Assembly (NCBI RefSeq): GCF_021568285.1
Contig: NZ_JAKGTQ010000001.1
Location: 1,279,720 to 1,343,719 of the forward strand
Direction of reading: 5' to 3'
Length of the DNA: 64,000 nucleotides
Origin: Rheinheimera sp. UJ63
GTDB lineage: Bacteria; Pseudomonadota; Gammaproteobacteria; Enterobacterales; Alteromonadaceae
The notes under the pieces are model-generated. The model was not told the origin of the DNA and searched no databases. It saw only the letters and a program-made list of their open reading frames with translations. Below, piece after piece: positions 20,688 through 29,966 of the stretch. A program made the position numbers and the translations under genes. How positions within the stretch are numbered: position 1 is the first letter of the stretch; each line of letters starts with the position of its first letter.

Positions 20688-22265
20688 ATGAATAGGAAAA
20701 CCGTTATTGCTACTGCACTATTAGCTGCCTTGGCAACCACCACCACTGCTTTTGCTTCTAGCCACCGTGAAGCGCCCAACGTGACGCGCTTACCCACGAT
20801 TGATTCCACTGATTTTTATATTTTTAATAGTTATGAATCGGGTCGTAGTGATTATGTCACCATTATTGCCAATTATATTCCGTTGCAAGATAGCTACGGT
20901 GGCCCGAATTATTTCGCGATGGATCCGGCAGCAGTGTATGCATTGCATATCGATGCTAATGGCGATGCGATGGAAGATTTTACTTTTGAATTTCGCTTTA
21001 ATAATAAACTACCCAATGGCGGGATTAAGCTACCGGTTGGCCCAAATGGTGTGATGGTCAGTGTACCGTTGAAACATGTTGGCCCAATCAGCGCCGGTAA
21101 TAACGGTGCGTTAAATTACAGTGAAACCTACAGCATGAGCTTAGTGACGGGCTCGCAAAGAACCGGCGCTCGTAGTGCGATTGCAGGCGCTAATGGTCAA
21201 ACTGAATTTGTGAAACCTTATGCTTATGTGGGTGAAAAAACTTTTGGTAACACAGCGGAATACTCTGCGTATGCCGATCAGTATATTTATGATGTCTCTA
21301 TTCCAAATTGTAATGCAATGGGCCGGGTGTTTGTTGGTCAGCGTAAAGATCCCTTCACTGTTAACTTAGGCGAAACCTTTGATTTAGTAAATTATGTTCC
21401 CGTGGAAGGTGACAGTGCGCCCGGTGCGGGTGATGGCAATGGTTTCCCTGGCGGTATTACCCAATCAACCGCTAATGATGATTTAAACGATAAAAACGTT
21501 AATACCATTGCTTTAGAAGTGCCTAAGTCGTGTATTACGGGTTCGGGTAACGGTGTGATCGGGGCATGGACGACGGCCAGCTTACCGCAAGCACGTATTT
21601 TAAACCCGAATGCCACCTTGGAAAAACCGGAAGTAAACGGTGGTGCTTTAGTACAAGTGTCACGTTTAGGCTCACCACTGGTGAATGAATTAGTCATTGG
21701 TATTGACGATAAAGATCGTTTTTCAAGCGCACATCCGTCTGCTGATGGCCAATTTGCGACCTATGTAACCAATCCAACCTTACCGATTATTCTGGATTTA
21801 TTGTTTAAAGATGCCGTTAACGCCACTTTAGGTACGTCATTTGACACTATCGCGCCAACACATTACCCACGCACTGACTTGGTTGCTGCCTTCTTAACGG
21901 GTTTTGCGGGTGTTAATCAGCAATCGATGGTGACAGCGTCAGAAATGTTGCGCTTAAACACGATGATCCCAGCTACCCCTGCTGAACAGCAATCTAATTT
22001 TGGCGTGGCGGGTAATGATTTAGCCGGTTTCCCAAATGGCCGTCGTCCTGGTGATGATGTGGTAGATATTGCACTGCGCGTGGTGATGGGGGCGTTATGT
22101 CATGATATTCCGGTAGCCGGTACACCGACCAATCTGGGCTTATGTCAGCCAGAAGATGCCAATGTGGGTACTGCGCCCTTTACTGATGGTGCACCAATAG
22201 ATGCCAGCTTTATGAACACGAGTTTTCCGTATTTGATCGCGCCATTAGCCGGTTCACCACAATAA
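20688..22265 (+). CDS. Secreted DUF4331 protein
   Basis: A 525-residue exported protein of unknown function. The signal peptide is cleaved after TTTTAFA (residue 23), giving the mature N-terminus SSHREAP, which is the DUF4331 hallmark. IDSTDFYIFNSYESG follows directly. Later blocks PNYFAMDPAAVYALHIDANGD, FEFRF, NTIALEVPKS and RPGDDVVDIALRV are typical of the family. The C-terminus lacks a sorting signal, so it is probably periplasmic or released. It is the first gene of a four-gene set of exported proteins after the sigma/anti-sigma pair. No catalytic motif is recognised. Confidence 0.9.
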   Translation: MNRKTVIATALLAALATTTTAFASSHREAPNVTRLPTIDSTDFYIFNSYESGRSDYVTIIANYIPLQDSYGGPNYFAMDPAAVYALHIDANGDAMEDFTFEFRFNNKLPNGGIKLPVGPNGVMVSVPLKHVGPISAGNNGALNYSETYSMSLVTGSQRTGARSAIAGANGQTEFVKPYAYVGEKTFGNTAEYSAYADQYIYDVSIPNCNAMGRVFVGQRKDPFTVNLGETFDLVNYVPVEGDSAPGAGDGNGFPGGITQSTANDDLNDKNVNTIALEVPKSCITGSGNGVIGAWTTASLPQARILNPNATLEKPEVNGGALVQVSRLGSPLVNELVIGIDDKDRFSSAHPSADGQFATYVTNPTLPIILDLLFKDAVNATLGTSFDTIAPTHYPRTDLVAAFLTGFAGVNQQSMVTASEMLRLNTMIPATPAEQQSNFGVAGNDLAGFPNGRRPGDDVVDIALRVVMGALCHDIPVAGTPTNLGLCQPEDANVGTAPFTDGAPIDASFMNTSFPYLIAPLAGSPQ

Positions 22266-22277
22266 GGAGTCCGTAGC

Positions 22278-22802
22278 ATGTTAAGCAAAAAATCTAAGCT
22301 GTGTCTGGCCTTAAGCACAGTATTGTTGGTGAGCGCCTGTAATGACTCCGCTGATAAAGCGGTGACACCCCAGGTTAATACGGCGCCACAAGCGGCCGCA
22401 TCGTCGATAACCACTCGAACAGATACCGCGGTTACAGCGCGGTTAACTGCGGTGGATGCCGAAGGGGATAATCTTCGTTATAGCAGTAATACTGAACCAG
22501 CAAATGGTCAGGTGTTGATTGCCATCGATGGTGTCTTTACTTACACACCCAATGCTGAGTTTGTCGGTAGCGACAGTTTCAAATTTACGGTGTCGGATGG
22601 CAAGTTGAGCACAACGGCAACCGTTAGTGTGCAAGTCACGACCTTGCAAGTGTCGTTAAGAAGCGCAGTGCGTGATGCGTATGCGCAAGATGCGCAAAGT
22701 AAGCCGTTGTCAGTCAATGGCCGCGCTTTTAACCAAGACGTGTTAGATACCGCAGAGTTTGCCGATCTGGTGGCTGCGGGCGTGGTGGCGAACAATGAGT
22801 AA
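22278..22802 (+). CDS. Lipoprotein with a cadherin-like/Ig-type repeat
   Basis: A 174-residue lipoprotein. The signal peptide ends in VSAC, with Cys21 as the lipidated residue, and Asn at +2 fits the outer membrane. A single tandem-type beta domain spans about residues 45-125, with DGVFTYTPNAEFVGSDSFKFTVSDG, here cited only as its key FxYxP and DSFxFxVSDG parts. The last about 45 residues form a separate helical tail (SLRSAVRDAYAQDAQSKPL, then FADLVAAGV). It starts 12 nt after the DUF4331 stop. It may anchor the DUF4331 protein to the envelope, but this is only a guess. Confidence 0.78.
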   Translation: MLSKKSKLCLALSTVLLVSACNDSADKAVTPQVNTAPQAAASSITTRTDTAVTARLTAVDAEGDNLRYSSNTEPANGQVLIAIDGVFTYTPNAEFVGSDSFKFTVSDGKLSTTATVSVQVTTLQVSLRSAVRDAYAQDAQSKPLSVNGRAFNQDVLDTAEFADLVAAGVVANNE

Positions 22803-23784
22803 AAGCACCTACTGGCGTTTTGCCATAGGCGTGATGTTTAGCGTGGTGTGCGGCTCTGCCGCCGCCACGGCTGTTAAAGCTGAGCATTATGCTGAGTTAG
22901 TAATTCAGGGCAAGCAAGCTGCGCAGCATCAGTTGCATGAAGATGCCGAAATACTATGGCAGTTGGTGGCGCCGCGGTTAGCTTCATTGCCGGCAATAGA
23001 GCAAGCACAGTGGTGGTTGGCACAAGCCGATTTATTACAGTTCGAACATCGTTTTGCTGAAGCGTTAACGGCTTTAGAGCAGGTATTGGCGTTGCAGCAG
23101 TTACACGAGCCAGTGTATTTGATGCAAGCGCGTATTGCGTTAACGCGTGATGATTTAGCGCGAGCAACACAGGCTTGTCGTGCTTTAACCGGCTATAGCC
23201 AAATTGATGTAGTGGCAACCTGTTTACTCGAAGTAAAGGGTAGAGCCGGGCAATTAGAAAGCAGTTATACCCGTTTACAACAGCTGCATTGGCGTAATAG
23301 CAATTCAACTGAGGCATTACAGCAATGGCGACTACAAATCTTAGCTGAGCAAGCGCATTTGTTAGGGCGTTATAGCGAAGCGTTAGAGTGGCTGGATTAC
23401 CCAAACTATTTTCAGCAACCGGAAGTGATGCAGCGGCAAATGCTGGATATTTTGCTACAAACCGGTCGAGCTGCAGAAGTGTTAGCGCTCTCTGGCGTTT
23501 GCCCAAAAGTGGATGCCTTACCCTCTGATAGCCTGTTAGTGCGGGTAGCCTATGCCGAAGCTCAACTTGGTGAGCAGCAATGCTGGCGCGAGGTGACTGC
23601 GCAGCGTATGCATTTGCGAGAGTTACGCGCCGATGCCTTACATACCGCAGATATTGCCTATTACTTTAGTTATGTTGCGCCAGATGGCGAAAAGGCTCGG
23701 TATTGGGCTAAACAAAATATGGCTGTGGCACAAGAGCCATTCGATAAACAATTACTTGCAGCAGCACAGGAGCTTGCACTATGA
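22795..23784 (+). CDS. Exported tetratricopeptide-repeat protein
   Basis: A 329-residue protein starting at the ATG that overlaps the end of the lipoprotein gene (ATGAGTAA). An upstream start in the same frame at 22759 has no ribosome site. It has an N-terminal signal peptide (FAIGVMFSVVCGSAAATA) and then paired helices in TPR style, for instance ADLLQFEHRFAEALTALEQVL and AHLLGRYSEALEWLDYP. The role is likely protein-protein interaction in the periplasm. The stop overlaps the next start (ATGA), so the two are coupled. Confidence 0.75.
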   Translation: MSKSTYWRFAIGVMFSVVCGSAAATAVKAEHYAELVIQGKQAAQHQLHEDAEILWQLVAPRLASLPAIEQAQWWLAQADLLQFEHRFAEALTALEQVLALQQLHEPVYLMQARIALTRDDLARATQACRALTGYSQIDVVATCLLEVKGRAGQLESSYTRLQQLHWRNSNSTEALQQWRLQILAEQAHLLGRYSEALEWLDYPNYFQQPEVMQRQMLDILLQTGRAAEVLALSGVCPKVDALPSDSLLVRVAYAEAQLGEQQCWREVTAQRMHLRELRADALHTADIAYYFSYVAPDGEKARYWAKQNMAVAQEPFDKQLLAAAQELAL

Positions 23785-24290
23785 AACAGGCCTTTCTTTA
23801 TTCTGGTTTAATCATTAGCCTTTTGTTTGCTTGGCCCTCGCAGGCACACAAATTTAGCACCAGTTGGGTGCAAATGAGCAGTGGTGCCGATCACCCCGCA
23901 GAATTTGATTGGAGTTGGTTGCTGGCCGAACATGACTTGGCCGTATTAGCGCCTTTTATGATGGATAATACTGGGCGCTTACTCGATGCGGATGCGTTGT
24001 TAGCCCAGCAAGTTCCCTTTAACAATGTGATTAATGACATGCTGCAATTTAATGTTGATTGCCCATTAGAAGTGTTACCGGTAGTGCATGTAGTACGCGA
24101 GGTGTATGCCGGCCAGCAGTCGGTGCGTATTTATGGTCATGCAGGTTGTCCCTTAGCATCATTACAGCAGGTTAGGGTAGCGCAGTTGTTTGATAAGTTA
24201 AAAGATCACAAAGTGATTGTCGAGCTAACTGACACGGCAGAGCGTAGCGTATTAAGCCAGAGCAAAACACAGTGGCAGTTAGCGGAATAA
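23781..24290 (+). CDS. Periplasmic protein resembling the N-terminal domain of HupE/UreJ-like proteins
   Basis: A 169-residue exported protein with a signal peptide cleaved after WPSQA (residue 22), giving the mature start HKFSTSWVQM. An Ala-His-Lys start followed by a mostly beta domain and a DADALLAQQ-type stretch recalls the periplasmic part of HupE-like proteins found next to DUF4331/TPR genes elsewhere. Here no multi-helix membrane part follows: the frame stops 2 nt short of the mnmE stop on the other strand. Two cysteines (in NVDCPLEV and HAGCPLAS) could form a disulfide. The family link is tentative. Confidence 0.6.
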   Translation: MKQAFLYSGLIISLLFAWPSQAHKFSTSWVQMSSGADHPAEFDWSWLLAEHDLAVLAPFMMDNTGRLLDADALLAQQVPFNNVINDMLQFNVDCPLEVLPVVHVVREVYAGQQSVRIYGHAGCPLASLQQVRVAQLFDKLKDHKVIVELTDTAERSVLSQSKTQWQLAE

Positions 24291-24292
24291 GC

Positions 24293-25657
24293 TTATTTAC
24301 CGATACAAAATGAGCTAAAAATGCGTCCGAGTAAGTCATCACTACTAAATTCACCCGTGATTTCATTCAGATGTTGTTGAGTTAGCCTTAATTCTTCGGC
24401 CAGGATTTCACCTGCAATATAACTGTGCAGTTGTTCTTGGCCAGTACTCAAATGCTCCGCCGCGCGATCCAGTGCATCTAAATGGCGACGTCGAGCCAGA
24501 AAGCTGCCCTCAGTGCTGGCATCAAAGCCAATGCATTGTTTTAAATGTTCGCGCAGTGCATCAATACCATCACCGGTTTTAGCCGATAAACGATAAACCG
24601 GAGCTGCTGCTTGTTGGTCCGGTGTCATGGGCTCACCAGTAAGATCGGCTTTGTTGCGGATCACCGTTACGCCTAAATTAGCAGGTAAGCGGTCAATAAA
24701 GTCTGGCCAAATTTCGCGGGGGTCGGTGGCAGCCGTGGTTGTGCCATCTACCATAAACAGTACTCTGTCGGCTTGGGCGATTTCATTCCATGCTCGCTCA
24801 ATACCAATTTGTTCCACTTGGTCGTTGGCTTCGCGCAGGCCGGCAGTATCGATAATATGCAGCGGCATGCCGTCGATATGAATATGTTCGCGTAAAACAT
24901 CTCGGGTCGTACCGGCAATGTCGGTGACAATTGCCGCTTCACGCCCGGCTAAGGCATTTAATAAGCTGGATTTTCCGGCATTTGGGCGGCCAGCAATCAC
25001 CACTTTCATGCCTTCACGAAGAATACTGCCTTGTGCCGCTTGTTTCTTCACGGTGGCTAAAAAGTCGATAATGTCGGCTAAGTCTGTGGCGACTTTGCCG
25101 TCTGATAAAAAATCAATTTCTTCATCTGGAAAGTCGATAGCCGCTTCAACATACATCCGCAGATAAATCACTTTTTCAACTAATTCATGAATACGCCGTG
25201 AAAACTCACCCTGTAAGGATTGCATGGCGCAGCGAGCGGCTTGTTCACTACTGGCATCAATTAAATCAGCAATGGCTTCGGCTTGAGCCAAGTCGAGTTT
25301 ATCGTTTAAAAACGCGCGCTCTGAAAATTCGCCAGGGCGAGCAATGCGTACATTGGGTAATTGCAGCACTTGTTTAAGTAACATGTCCAGTAGTACTGGC
25401 CCGCCATGCCCTTGTAATTCAAGCACATCTTCGCCGGTAAACGAGTTTGGGCCTGGGAAGAACAACGCTATACCTTGATCCAGTAATTGCTGGTCTTTAG
25501 CATAAAAGCCTAAATATTCGGCGGCACGGGGTTTAGGGATTTTATGCAGTATGGCTTGGGCCACCGCTTTGCTGTCGGGGCCAGAAATACGAATAATGCC
25601 TACTCCGGCTCGACCTGGGGCAGTGGCTAAAGCGGCAATAGTATCAGTGCTAAACAT
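24293..25657 (-). CDS. mnmE: tRNA modification GTPase MnmE
   Basis: MnmE (TrmE) is the K+-activated GTPase that works with MnmG to modify U34 of tRNAs. I start it at the ATG at 25655-25657, giving 454 residues, as in E. coli, beginning [20 protein letters not shown]. The G domain P-loop GRPNAGKS is at residues 223-230, DIAGTTRD and DTAGLR follow, and RNKAD is the NKxD box. The catalytic C-terminal FCIGK is intact. A hairpin terminator lies between yidC and this gene. Confidence 0.97.
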   Translation of the reverse strand: MFSTDTIAALATAPGRAGVGIIRISGPDSKAVAQAILHKIPKPRAAEYLGFYAKDQQLLDQGIALFFPGPNSFTGEDVLELQGHGGPVLLDMLLKQVLQLPNVRIARPGEFSERAFLNDKLDLAQAEAIADLIDASSEQAARCAMQSLQGEFSRRIHELVEKVIYLRMYVEAAIDFPDEEIDFLSDGKVATDLADIIDFLATVKKQAAQGSILREGMKVVIAGRPNAGKSSLLNALAGREAAIVTDIAGTTRDVLREHIHIDGMPLHIIDTAGLREANDQVEQIGIERAWNEIAQADRVLFMVDGTTTAATDPREIWPDFIDRLPANLGVTVIRNKADLTGEPMTPDQQAAAPVYRLSAKTGDGIDALREHLKQCIGFDASTEGSFLARRRHLDALDRAAEHLSTGQEQLHSYIAGEILAEELRLTQQHLNEITGEFSSDDLLGRIFSSFCIGK

Positions 25658-25672
25658 AACATCCTCTGGGAT

Positions 25673-25705
25673 AAAAAAAGCCTGCTGCATAATGCTAACA
25701 GGCTT
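25673..25705 (-). terminator. Terminator or attenuator between yidC and mnmE
   Basis: On the minus strand AAGCCTG pairs with CAGGCTT, with a second inner stem GCAT/ATGC, followed by seven T and TATCC. It sits after the yidC stop and only about 16 nt before the mnmE ATG. It should end or reduce read-through from the rpmH-rnpA-yidD-yidC mRNA into mnmE. Confidence 0.75.
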
Positions 25706-25746
25706 AGTGTAGAACATCTTATCCGCAAGGGATAAGTTGCGCGGTA

Positions 25747-27399
25747 TTAGGTTTTGCGGGTATGCAGACCTTTTTTCTCCATGCCGCGATAAATATACAG
25801 CATCTGGCCAAGTGAGATTAAGTTACTGACTAACCAGTATAATACTAAGCCACTTGGGAACCAGAAGAAGAATACGGAGAACGCGACAGGCATCCACATC
25901 ATCAGCTTCTGTTGTAAAGGATCGGTGACCTGCATTGGCGTGAGTTTCTGCATCATAAACATACTCAAACCAAACAACACCGGTAACACATAGTATGGGT
26001 CTTTAGTTGATAAGTCGGTGATCCACAGCATAAATGGCGCATGGCGTAGTTCAATACTTTCAACAAATACCCAGTACAGTGCTAAGAAAATAGGCATTTG
26101 GATGAGCATGGGTAAACAGCCACCCATCGGGTTTACTTTCTCTTTGCGATATAATTCCATCATCGCTGGGCCCATTTTCTGCTTATCGTCTTTATAACGT
26201 GCTTGAAGTTCTTCAATTTTCGGCTTCAAGTTACGCATTTTCGCCATCGACTCATATTGGATCTTCGTCAGCGGGAACATTGCGCCTTTCACAATTAACG
26301 TAATACAGATAATCGCTAAACCCCAGTTGCTAACAAATAACTGAATTTTAGTCAGTAGCCAGAACAGTAATTGTGAGATAAACCACAGGAAACCGTAATC
26401 AACGGTAAGGTCTAGGCCATTGGCTAATTTGGCTAATTCGTCTTGGACTTTAGGGCCAGCATAAAACGTGGCTGTGATGCTGGCGCTTTGGCCCGGATCA
26501 ATATCAATGGCAGTACCCAGCGCGCCAATAACGCCTTTGTTCGTGCCGTGGATGCGGCTGTATAACTGGTTAGTGCCTGCTGAGTCTGGGATCCAGGCAG
26601 CAACAAAGTAATGCTCTAACATGGCAACCCAACCTGCTTGAGTGCTGACGCTCAGGTTAGTTTTCTGCATGTCTTCAAAGTCATACTTTTTATAGCGTTC
26701 TTCGCCGCTACCAAAAGCGGCGCCACGGTATATCGGCATAAACATGCTGGCGCTTTCGCCACTATCAATGTTTTGTAATAAATGCTGATAAGGCTGAACC
26801 GTTTTGATTTCATCGCTGTTGTTGACGATAAAATATTCTACCCGGACATCATATTGTCCTGGCGTAAAGGTAAAGCGTTTTTCGATTTGCATGCCATTGT
26901 GCGTTAAGCGCAGTGGCACCACTAAGGGTTCAGTACCCTGAGCTTGATATTGGGCTTTTTCAACTTGATACAATGGCCGTTCAGTGCGGTCTGGGCCGTC
27001 ACGGGCAATCAAACCAGATTGCGCAACATATTCAAAACCAGGAAGCTGACGCATCAATACATAAGGGGTGTTGCTGTCTTTGGTTAAGTTATGTTCAGGC
27101 AATTTAACACTAACAATATCACCACCGCGGCTATCAATCTCAAGTTCAAACACATCAGTGCTAACTTTAATGCGACGGTTTTGATCAATGTTGGGCGTGC
27201 TGTTGGCTACCGCCGGCGTGTCAGGGCTATCCATTAACATTGATGCCGAGCTGCCATTGTTAGCACTGCCACTTACCGTGCTGCTGACCTGTTGAGGGGC
27301 CACCGCCGGTTGCGGACCATAATCTTTTTGCCATTCCTGCCAGAGGAAAAAACTGACGATTGCCAGGGCAATTACTAGAAAACTGCGTTGTGAATCCAT
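25747..27399 (-). CDS. yidC: Membrane protein insertase YidC
   Basis: YidC inserts proteins such as F0 subunit c into the inner membrane, alone or with SecYEG. The 550-residue protein has the N-terminal helix [18 protein letters not shown] and a large periplasmic beta domain (about 60-340). The conserved five-helix core begins near [17 protein letters not shown]. The cytoplasmic coiled-coil loop is [23 protein letters not shown] (shown in part), and [20 protein letters not shown] is the signature. It is 3 nt from yidD. Confidence 0.97.
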   Translation of the reverse strand: MDSQRSFLVIALAIVSFFLWQEWQKDYGPQPAVAPQQVSSTVSGSANNGSSASMLMDSPDTPAVANSTPNIDQNRRIKVSTDVFELEIDSRGGDIVSVKLPEHNLTKDSNTPYVLMRQLPGFEYVAQSGLIARDGPDRTERPLYQVEKAQYQAQGTEPLVVPLRLTHNGMQIEKRFTFTPGQYDVRVEYFIVNNSDEIKTVQPYQHLLQNIDSGESASMFMPIYRGAAFGSGEERYKKYDFEDMQKTNLSVSTQAGWVAMLEHYFVAAWIPDSAGTNQLYSRIHGTNKGVIGALGTAIDIDPGQSASITATFYAGPKVQDELAKLANGLDLTVDYGFLWFISQLLFWLLTKIQLFVSNWGLAIICITLIVKGAMFPLTKIQYESMAKMRNLKPKIEELQARYKDDKQKMGPAMMELYRKEKVNPMGGCLPMLIQMPIFLALYWVFVESIELRHAPFMLWITDLSTKDPYYVLPVLFGLSMFMMQKLTPMQVTDPLQQKLMMWMPVAFSVFFFWFPSGLVLYWLVSNLISLGQMLYIYRGMEKKGLHTRKT

Positions 27400-27402
27400 G
27401 GG

Positions 27403-27666
27403 TTAGCTTTTCTCATTATGCTTATCAGGAACGGGATCTTCACCACCTTGGTGAAACGGATGACATTTTAATATGCGTTTGCTGGCTAACCAAGCCCCTT
27501 TTGCTGCACCAAAGCGACCAATGGCCTCAATAGCATAATTTGAGCAAGTTGGGTGGAATCGGCAGCGAGGCCCCAATAGCGGGCTTATCAATAATTGATA
27601 ACCTCGGACTAGGCCGAGCATCAACCAAACGATAAAGCGGTGTATTGGCGAGCGATCTTCTGCCAT
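27403..27666 (-). CDS. yidD: Membrane protein insertion efficiency factor YidD
   Basis: YidD is a small membrane-associated protein reported to help YidC-dependent insertion. The 87-residue protein has the family motif [18 protein letters not shown], with its conserved cysteines, and the C-terminal [12 protein letters not shown]. Its start overlaps the end of rnpA by 46 nt in another frame, as is common in this locus. Confidence 0.95.
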   Translation of the reverse strand: MAEDRSPIHRFIVWLMLGLVRGYQLLISPLLGPRCRFHPTCSNYAIEAIGRFGAAKGAWLASKRILKCHPFHQGGEDPVPDKHNEKS

Positions 27667-27989
27667 AGCCGTTCCAGTTGTTTCAGTAATTCATCATTAG
27701 GGGTGTTGCTAATATCCCCTTTTACCATGAGTACCAGATCCACACCGGGAAGCTGATGCTGATGCAAACGAAAGCTGTCGCGCACACATCGTTTAATACG
27801 ATTGCGGTGCACGGCTAATTTAACACGTTTTTTGGCGATAGTAAGGCCAATTCGTGGATGAGCTAACTGATTGGGCTTTGCTAGAATGGTAAATAGGGGA
27901 GATGCGACCCGAAACGGGTTTTGAAAAACATTGTCAAACTGACTGGGAGTTAACAGACGTAACTCCCGGCCGAATCTGAAGCTGGGCAC
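27621..27989 (-). CDS. rnpA: Ribonuclease P protein component
   Basis: RnpA is the protein subunit of RNase P, which removes the 5' leader from tRNA precursors. The 122-residue protein begins at a GTG (27987-27989) with the sequence [20 protein letters not shown] after the first two residues. The RNR signature is in [18 protein letters not shown]. It lies 19 nt after rpmH. The basic charge and length are normal. Confidence 0.95.
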   Translation of the reverse strand: MPSFRFGRELRLLTPSQFDNVFQNPFRVASPLFTILAKPNQLAHPRIGLTIAKKRVKLAVHRNRIKRCVRDSFRLHQHQLPGVDLVLMVKGDISNTPNDELLKQLERLWQKIARQYTALSFG

Positions 27990-28008
27990 GCAGCGTTTAA
28001 CGACCAGT

Positions 28009-28191
<183 letters not shown>

Positions 28192-28233
28192 TTAGCAAAT
28201 ACACCAAAACGCAGCTGACAAAAATGAGCGCGA

Positions 28234-28262
28234 ATTTTAAGTACTCTGCGCCCTAAAGTCAA
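28234..28262 (-). promoter_or_regulatory. Promoter of the rpmH operon
   Basis: On the minus strand TTGACT (28257-28262), a 17-bp spacer and TAAAAT (28234-28239) form a strong sigma-70 promoter. A GC-rich TCGCGCTC discriminator follows, as expected for a gene under growth-rate control. The start would lie about 80 nt before rpmH. Confidence 0.75.
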
Positions 28263-28318
28263 TGCGATCCTTGCTTTAATTACGATCCTAGCTAGTCGCG
28301 ATCCCTGTTTTACTAAAG

Positions 28319-28511
28319 TTTTCCACAGCCTAGGCGATCTTTTGCGAATAAAGTGTGAGTTATTTATTGTTTAAGCCAGATTTAACCCAGTTTTAGCTTG
28401 AGTATTCTTAAATAGAATAACGGTATAATAATCAATTAATACAAAAGCATAGCGTGTTATTGAGGGTGTTGTTAGGCTTTTTTAAAAAGTCAATCTTGAA
28501 GTTGTGGATAA
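28319..28511 (+). promoter_or_regulatory. dnaA promoter region with DnaA boxes
   Basis: The 440 bp between rpmH and dnaA hold no gene. A TATAAT at 28424-28429 is a probable -10 element for dnaA; the best -35 (TTGAGT, 28398-28403) is poorly spaced at 20 bp. A perfect DnaA box (TTATCCACA on the minus strand) is at 28503-28511, between this promoter and the gene. A one-mismatch box TTTTCCACA is at 28319-28327. Autorepression of dnaA by DnaA, known in E. coli, is the likely purpose. Confidence 0.6.
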
Positions 28512-28586
28512 GATCATACGATAATGCCGTTTGGCATTTCTACACCAGCCTTATCGATCATTATAATTCAGGCTTCAGGAGATCAG

Positions 28587-29954
28587 GTGTATCAGTCCGT
28601 TTGGCAAAATTGTCTGCAAGCTTTGCAAGCAGAACTCCCCGCGCAACACTTTAGTATGTGGATCCGTCCTTTACAGGCTGACAGCTCGGCTGACGCGTTG
28701 ACGTTGTATGCTCCCAATCGTTTTGTATTGGATTGGGTGCGTGAAAAATACCTAAACCGGATCCTTGAACTGATCCGCGATTACTGTGGTGACAACGCAC
28801 CGCGTTTACGCTTTGATGTGGGTACTAGCCAAAATAACGTCAAAGCTGCGCCCGCGCCACAACCGCATCTGATGCCGTCTGAAGTGGCTGTCGCTTCGCG
28901 AGAAATTGCAGAACCGGTTCCTAAAACCATAGTGCGCTCCAATATGCGCGCGAATTACACCTTTACTAACTTTGTTGAGGGTAAGTCGAACCAATTGGCT
29001 CGTGCGGCAGCCTCACAGGTGGCTGACAACCCTGGCACGGCTTATAACCCATTATTTATCTATGGCGGCACAGGTTTAGGTAAGACGCATTTATTACATG
29101 CGGTTGGTAATGGCATTTTAGCGAAGAAACCGGATGCAAAAGTGATCTACATGCATTCAGAGCGCTTTGTGCAGGATATGGTAAAAGCCCTACAAAACAA
29201 TGCTATAGAAGAGTTTAAGCGCTATTACCGTTCGGTTGATGCGTTACTTATTGATGATATTCAATTCTTTGCCAACAAAGAACGTTCCCAAGAAGAATTC
29301 TTTCATACCTTTAATGCCTTGTTAGAAGGCAATCAACAGATCATTTTAACCAGCGATCGTTACCCCAAAGAAATTGATGGTGTCGAAGATCGCTTAAAAT
29401 CACGCTTTGGTTGGGGTTTGACTATCGCGATCGAGCCACCTGAGCTTGAAACACGGGTGGCGATCTTAATGCGTAAAGCGCAAGAAAATCAGATCCGCCT
29501 ACCGGAAGAAGTGGCTTTTTTCGTGGCCAAGCGTTTGCGCTCAAATGTTCGCGAACTCGAAGGCGCCTTGAATCGGGTGATTGCTAATGCTAATTTCACC
29601 GGTCGGCCCATTACCATTGATTTTGTGCGGGAAGCCTTACGCGATTTATTAGCCCTACAAGATAAGCTGGTGACGATCGAAAATATTCAAAAGACCGTAG
29701 CCGAATACTACAAAATCCGTATCGCGGATTTACTGTCGAAACGGCGTTCCCGTTCGGTCGCACGGCCGCGGCAAATGGCGATGGCGTTAGCGAAAGAGCT
29801 CACCAATCATAGTTTGCCAGAAATTGGGGATGCTTTTGGGGGTCGCGATCATACAACTGTGCTTCATGCCTGTCGTAAGATTGAATCGCTAAAAGAAGAA
29901 ACACATGAAATTAAAGAAGATTTCCAAAATCTTATTCGAACATTATCGTCTTAA
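28587..29954 (+). CDS. dnaA: Chromosomal replication initiator DnaA
   Basis: DnaA binds the oriC boxes as ATP-DnaA and opens the origin. I place the start at the GTG 28587-28589, 5 nt after a perfect AGGAG. This gives 455 residues beginning [19 protein letters not shown], which aligns with the E. coli N-terminus; the open frame from 28524 adds 21 unlikely residues. The Walker A GGTGLGKT is at about residues 160-167, and LLIDDIQFF is Walker B. The C-terminal DNA-binding domain has [14 protein letters not shown]. dnaN follows after 12 nt. Confidence 0.97.
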   Translation: MYQSVWQNCLQALQAELPAQHFSMWIRPLQADSSADALTLYAPNRFVLDWVREKYLNRILELIRDYCGDNAPRLRFDVGTSQNNVKAAPAPQPHLMPSEVAVASREIAEPVPKTIVRSNMRANYTFTNFVEGKSNQLARAAASQVADNPGTAYNPLFIYGGTGLGKTHLLHAVGNGILAKKPDAKVIYMHSERFVQDMVKALQNNAIEEFKRYYRSVDALLIDDIQFFANKERSQEEFFHTFNALLEGNQQIILTSDRYPKEIDGVEDRLKSRFGWGLTIAIEPPELETRVAILMRKAQENQIRLPEEVAFFVAKRLRSNVRELEGALNRVIANANFTGRPITIDFVREALRDLLALQDKLVTIENIQKTVAEYYKIRIADLLSKRRSRSVARPRQMAMALAKELTNHSLPEIGDAFGGRDHTTVLHACRKIESLKEETHEIKEDFQNLIRTLSS

Positions 29955-29966
29955 CAGGGTTTTGTT

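Noticed and set aside
22874..23506. 210-codon open frame on the minus strand opposite the TPR gene
   Set aside because: It mirrors the coding frame of the TPR gene, has a low-complexity Leu/Ala composition, no ribosome site and no recognisable domain; the plus-strand gene has a signal peptide and coupled neighbours.
28524..28586. 21-codon N-terminal extension of DnaA from the upstream ATG
   Set aside because: The GTG at 28587 has a perfect AGGAG and aligns with known DnaA N-termini.
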